32,181 nucleotides of DNA from Treponema sp. (GTDB taxonomy: Bacteria; Spirochaetota; Spirochaetia; Treponematales; Breznakiellaceae), in contig JAIRQN010000037.1 of the NCBI GenBank assembly GCA_031256445.1, positions 1-32,181 on the forward strand. The letters run 5' to 3'. The notes beneath the pieces were generated by a model. That model ran no database searches, was not told the origin of the DNA, and saw nothing but the letters and a program-made list of their open reading frames with translations. A program made the translations under genes and the position numbers. This document shows positions 30,756 to 32,181 of this stretch, in pieces (position 1 is the stretch's first letter; every line of letters begins with the position of its first letter).

Positions 30756-30787
30756 AGTTAACCTCATAAAATTACACATTCTTTCTA

Positions 30788-30816
30788 ATCATAGAGAAAA
30801 AACAAACAATAAGCAA
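30788..30816 (-). promoter_or_regulatory. Promoter of the lolA-like operon
   Basis: On the minus strand TTGCTT (30811-30816) and TATGAT (30788-30793) are 17 bases apart. The predicted start near 30781 lies 2 bases before the ATG at 30779 and 26 bases before the GTG at 30755. Confidence 0.6.
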
Positions 30817-30874
30817 GTATACAATTTATAAGGGCACGGAAATCAATTATAGGGACTATTCACACACAATTTAA

Positions 30875-31039
30875 GGGAAAAAAGGGAGGACAGACGAGCG
30901 GCATTATTACGCCAGCAGCCTGACGGCGGAAGACCATTCCAGGCATGCCCGCCTGGAATGGTCTGTAGAAACAATGCATTGGCTGCTTGATGTGCGTTTC
31001 GATGAAGATTTCCGAGGTGGAGTTTGCAGGCAGAATTAA
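30875..31039 (+). pseudogene. Transposase relic, ISAs1-like C-terminal fragment
   Basis: Between two in-frame stops (30872-30874 and 31037-31039) the plus strand encodes TDERHYYASSLTAE followed by EWSVETMHWLLDVRFDEDFRGG. This matches the characteristic end of ISAs1-family transposases (RYYISSL, then HWSIEN.LHWVLDV.F.ED). The acidic residue of the DDE triad in this part appears as E in EWSVET. The fragment has no start, no ribosome site and no upstream catalytic domains, so it is a remnant. Terminal repeats are not visible. Confidence 0.75.
30932..30963. repeat. Perfect 13-bp inverted repeat with 6-base loop
   Basis: GACCATTCCAGGC and GCCTGGAATGGTC flank ATGCCC. It lies inside the transposase relic and no T-run follows. 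The perfect pairing is unusual for a coding sequence. Confidence 0.85.
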
Positions 31040-31067
31040 TAAAAAAAGCGCCGATTATGGTATTATT

Positions 31068-31096
31068 TTGCGTTATTCACATTATTAGTATATAAT
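31068..31096 (+). promoter_or_regulatory. Promoter of the SatP-family gene
   Basis: TTGCGT (31068-31073) and TATAAT (31091-31096) are 17 bases apart. The predicted start near 31103 gives a 72-base leader with two hairpins. Confidence 0.65.
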
Positions 31097-31110
31097 TAAA
31101 ATAAGGAGTT

Positions 31111-31161
31111 ATGACATCGCGGTGCGATGTTTCCGATATACACCGCCGCTCACGCGGCTAA
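31111..31161 (+). promoter_or_regulatory. Structured leader with two hairpins and a possible leader peptide
   Basis: ACATCGC-GGT-GCGATGT (31113-31129) and GCCGC-TCAC-GCGGC (31145-31158) are perfect stems. A 16-codon frame (MTSRCDVSDIHRRSRG) runs from ATG 31111 to TAA 31159-31161, ending 13 bases before the SatP-family ATG. AAGGAG precedes it, but only 2 bases away, which is short for initiation. Confidence 0.35.
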
Positions 31162-31174
31162 AAAAGAGGTTATT

Positions 31175-31735
31175 ATGCCAGCAAATTCATTGGAAAATAA
31201 AACTGCCAATCCCGGTCCTCTTGGACTTTTGGGTTTTGGTATGACGACTGTTTTATTGAATCTTCACAATGCGGGGATTATTGAACTTTCCATTGTTATC
31301 GTTGCCATGGGCTTTGCTCTTGGCGGAACAGCGCAGATTGTTGCAGGAATCTGCGAATTCAGAAAAGGCAATACTTTTGGAGGAACAGCATTTTCAGCTT
31401 ATGGCTTTTTCTGGTGGTCGTTATGCCTGATATGGATTAATCCTTTCGGCGTTAATCCCGCAGACGCTGTTTCCATGGGTTTCTATCTTGCACTTTGGTG
31501 TATTTTTACCTTCTTTATGTTTTTGGGAACATTAGCGCATAACGTGATTACCAGGATTGTTTTTTTATCGTTAACGGTTTTATTCTTTCTTCTTTCGATC
31601 GGCGACTTTACCGAAAAAAGTGATATAAAAGTAATTGCAGGTTACGTGGGAATATTCTGCGGATTATCGGCAATCTATTCCGCCATGGCTCAGATAGTAA
31701 ACGGAGAACATGGAAGAAAGATTTTCCCAACGTGA
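31175..31735 (+). CDS. GPR1/FUN34/YaaH (SatP) family acetate/succinate transporter
   Basis: This 186-residue inner-membrane protein has about six hydrophobic helices and the family signature NPGPLGLLGFGMTTVLLNLHNAG (from residue 12; the usual form is NPAPLGL). Members carry acetate, succinate or related small carboxylates with protons. The ATG at 31175 is chosen because GAGGT lies 4 bases upstream and the protein then starts right before the signature; an in-frame ATG at 31127 would add 16 residues encoded by the structured leader. It appears monocistronic. Acetate export or uptake would suit a fermentative spirochaete, which is inference. Confidence 0.9.
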   Translation: MPANSLENKTANPGPLGLLGFGMTTVLLNLHNAGIIELSIVIVAMGFALGGTAQIVAGICEFRKGNTFGGTAFSAYGFFWWSLCLIWINPFGVNPADAVSMGFYLALWCIFTFFMFLGTLAHNVITRIVFLSLTVLFFLLSIGDFTEKSDIKVIAGYVGIFCGLSAIYSAMAQIVNGEHGRKIFPT

Positions 31736-31788
31736 GACTTAACAAAGCGCCTTTAATTTCCTCCCGTCCGGGAAGTCTGGAGGCGACG

Positions 31789-31817
31789 TTGACAACACTC
31801 CCCCTGGGTGGTAATCT
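31789..31817 (+). promoter_or_regulatory. Promoter of the tRNA-Arg gene
   Basis: A consensus TTGACA (31789-31794) and TAATCT (31812-31817) are 17 bases apart. The predicted start near 31824 is 19 bases upstream of the mature tRNA. Confidence 0.65.
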
Positions 31818-31842
31818 TGGCGTATTGGAAGGGATTTCCCCA

Positions 31843-31915
31843 GGTCCAGTAGCTCAGGGGATAGAGCGGCCGCCTCCTAAGCGGCAGGTCGGCTGTTCGA
31901 GTCAGCCCTGGATCA
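31843..31915 (+). tRNA. tRNA-Arg, anticodon CCU
   Basis: A full cloverleaf is present. The acceptor stem GGTCCAG pairs with CTGGATC (one G-U), the D stem GCTC with GAGC, and the anticodon stem GCCGC with GCGGC around the loop CTCCTAA. The T stem GGCTG pairs with CAGCC around TTCGAGT. The anticodon CCT (31876-31878) reads AGG. The discriminator base is A; no CCA is encoded. Confidence 0.95.
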
Positions 31916-31957
31916 GCGTTTTACGCAAAACTCAGGCAAACTTGTATGCAAAGGTAC

Positions 31958-31983
31958 AAACCGGCTTCCTTGCCGGTTTTCCC
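31958..31983 (+). terminator. Intrinsic terminator after the tRNA gene
   Basis: AAACCGGC (31958-31965), loop TTCCTT, GCCGGTTT (31972-31979), then T and CCC. The stem is strong, the T tract short. It lies 42 bases after the tRNA. Confidence 0.65.
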
Positions 31984-32063
31984 TTCAGACCCTGCGCCGG
32001 CTCGGGTCTTCAGGGCCGCGGCGGAGTTTCGACTCCCGTATTTATTTCCTAATTTCTATTTAT

Positions 32064-32085
32064 AGAGTCTCTTGCAAAACTCTCA
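32064..32085. mobile_element. Probable left end of an insertion sequence
   Basis: AGAGTCTCTTGCAAAACTCTCA adjoins the stop codon of the transposase fragment that runs in from the right edge, the normal place for an insertion-sequence terminal repeat. The other end is outside the window, so the exact boundary and any target duplication cannot be seen. Confidence 0.4.
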
Positions 32086-32181
32086 AGAAACAAGAAATTG
32101 CAGATACTTGATAACCGCCAAGGAAAAAACGGAAGCCATAAGTACAAACGAAACTTTTGTATGCCCCTTAACGTAAAGTGA
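32083..32181 (-). CDS. C-terminal end of a transposase (runs in from the right edge)
   Basis: The minus strand is open from the edge to a TGA at 32083-32085, encoding SLYVKGHTKVSFVLMASV followed by FSLAVIKYLQFLVS. The VKGHxKVxFVLM pattern followed by a hydrophobic helix and a short end resembles the C-terminus of DDE transposases of the IS5/IS1182 broad group. No catalytic residue lies in the visible 32 residues, so the family is uncertain. It may be a complete element whose body is outside the window. Confidence 0.5.
   Translation of the reverse strand, partial: SLYVKGHTKVSFVLMASVFSLAVIKYLQFLVS

Noticed and set aside
32010-32035. Stretch resembling a tRNA T-arm (GGAG-TTTCGA-CTCC)
   Set aside because: No matching acceptor, D or anticodon arms can be drawn around it, so it is not a second tRNA; at most a chance hairpin.
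31732-32052. 106-residue plus-strand open frame
   Set aside because: It runs through the tRNA promoter, the tRNA-Arg gene and the terminator; it has no protein-like pattern.

Overview
The window looks like a chromosomal segment of a spirochaete, most likely a Treponema-type bacterium. This rests on gene content only: a FliK-like/FhlB-like flagellar export pair beside polA, CheX and CheY proteins, two predicted outer-membrane beta-barrels, an HflK/HflC pair, a trypanosome/plant-type phosphofructokinase, and the conserved series SRP RNA, dnaX, ybaB, recR. Base composition is intermediate, with AT-rich intergenic DNA. Nearly all of the sequence is ordinary core genome; mobile DNA is limited to a transposase relic near 30.9 kb and the end of an insertion sequence at the right edge.

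Layout. 1-621: start of an exported protein (minus strand) and a structured AT-rich spacer with two related palindromes. 622-1194: histidine phosphatase. 1197-5337 (minus): a four-gene signalling operon transcribed CheY, CheX, diacylglycerol-kinase-like protein, membrane-bound PAS/Hpt/ATPase kinase. 5457-7040 (minus): an unrecognised, probably outer-membrane, protein. 7041-8567: a spacer with a long imperfect inverted repeat, then a CorA metal-channel gene split by a frameshift at a 9-A run. 8564-9975 (minus): AmrS-type radical SAM enzyme and a small unknown protein, divergent from NudC (10054-10863). 10874-14317 (minus): HflK, HflC and a membrane protein with a degenerate kinase-like region. 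14453-15784: phosphofructokinase. 15824-16681 (minus) and 16742-18691 (plus): a SPOUT RNA methyltransferase and a long-chain acyl-CoA synthetase, divergent. 18852-20072: outer-membrane beta-barrel. 20138-22948: SRP RNA, dnaX, ybaB, recR. 23167-26073 (minus): DNA polymerase I. 26121-27454: FliK-like and FhlB-like proteins. 27517-30755 (minus): LolA-like carrier, RodZ-like protein, RimO. 30875-31039: transposase relic. 31175-31735: SatP/YaaH-family transporter. 31843-31915: tRNA-Arg(CCU). 32083-32181 (minus): transposase C-terminus.

Themes. First, several genes (polA, the FliK-like gene, dnaX, the acyl-CoA synthetase, the RNA methyltransferase) have no Shine-Dalgarno sequence but have a -10-like hexamer ending 3-6 bases before the ATG, which suggests leaderless transcripts; in one divergent pair both promoters would share a single palindromic -35 hexamer. 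Second, the CheY-CheX-lipid-kinase-like-sensor operon looks like a compact signalling module, and its lipid-kinase member has lost key residues. Third, the HflKC pair is coupled to a transmembrane pseudokinase-like protein. I see no CRISPR array, prophage, defence island or biosynthetic cluster. Functional calls come from reading motifs; no database search was possible.
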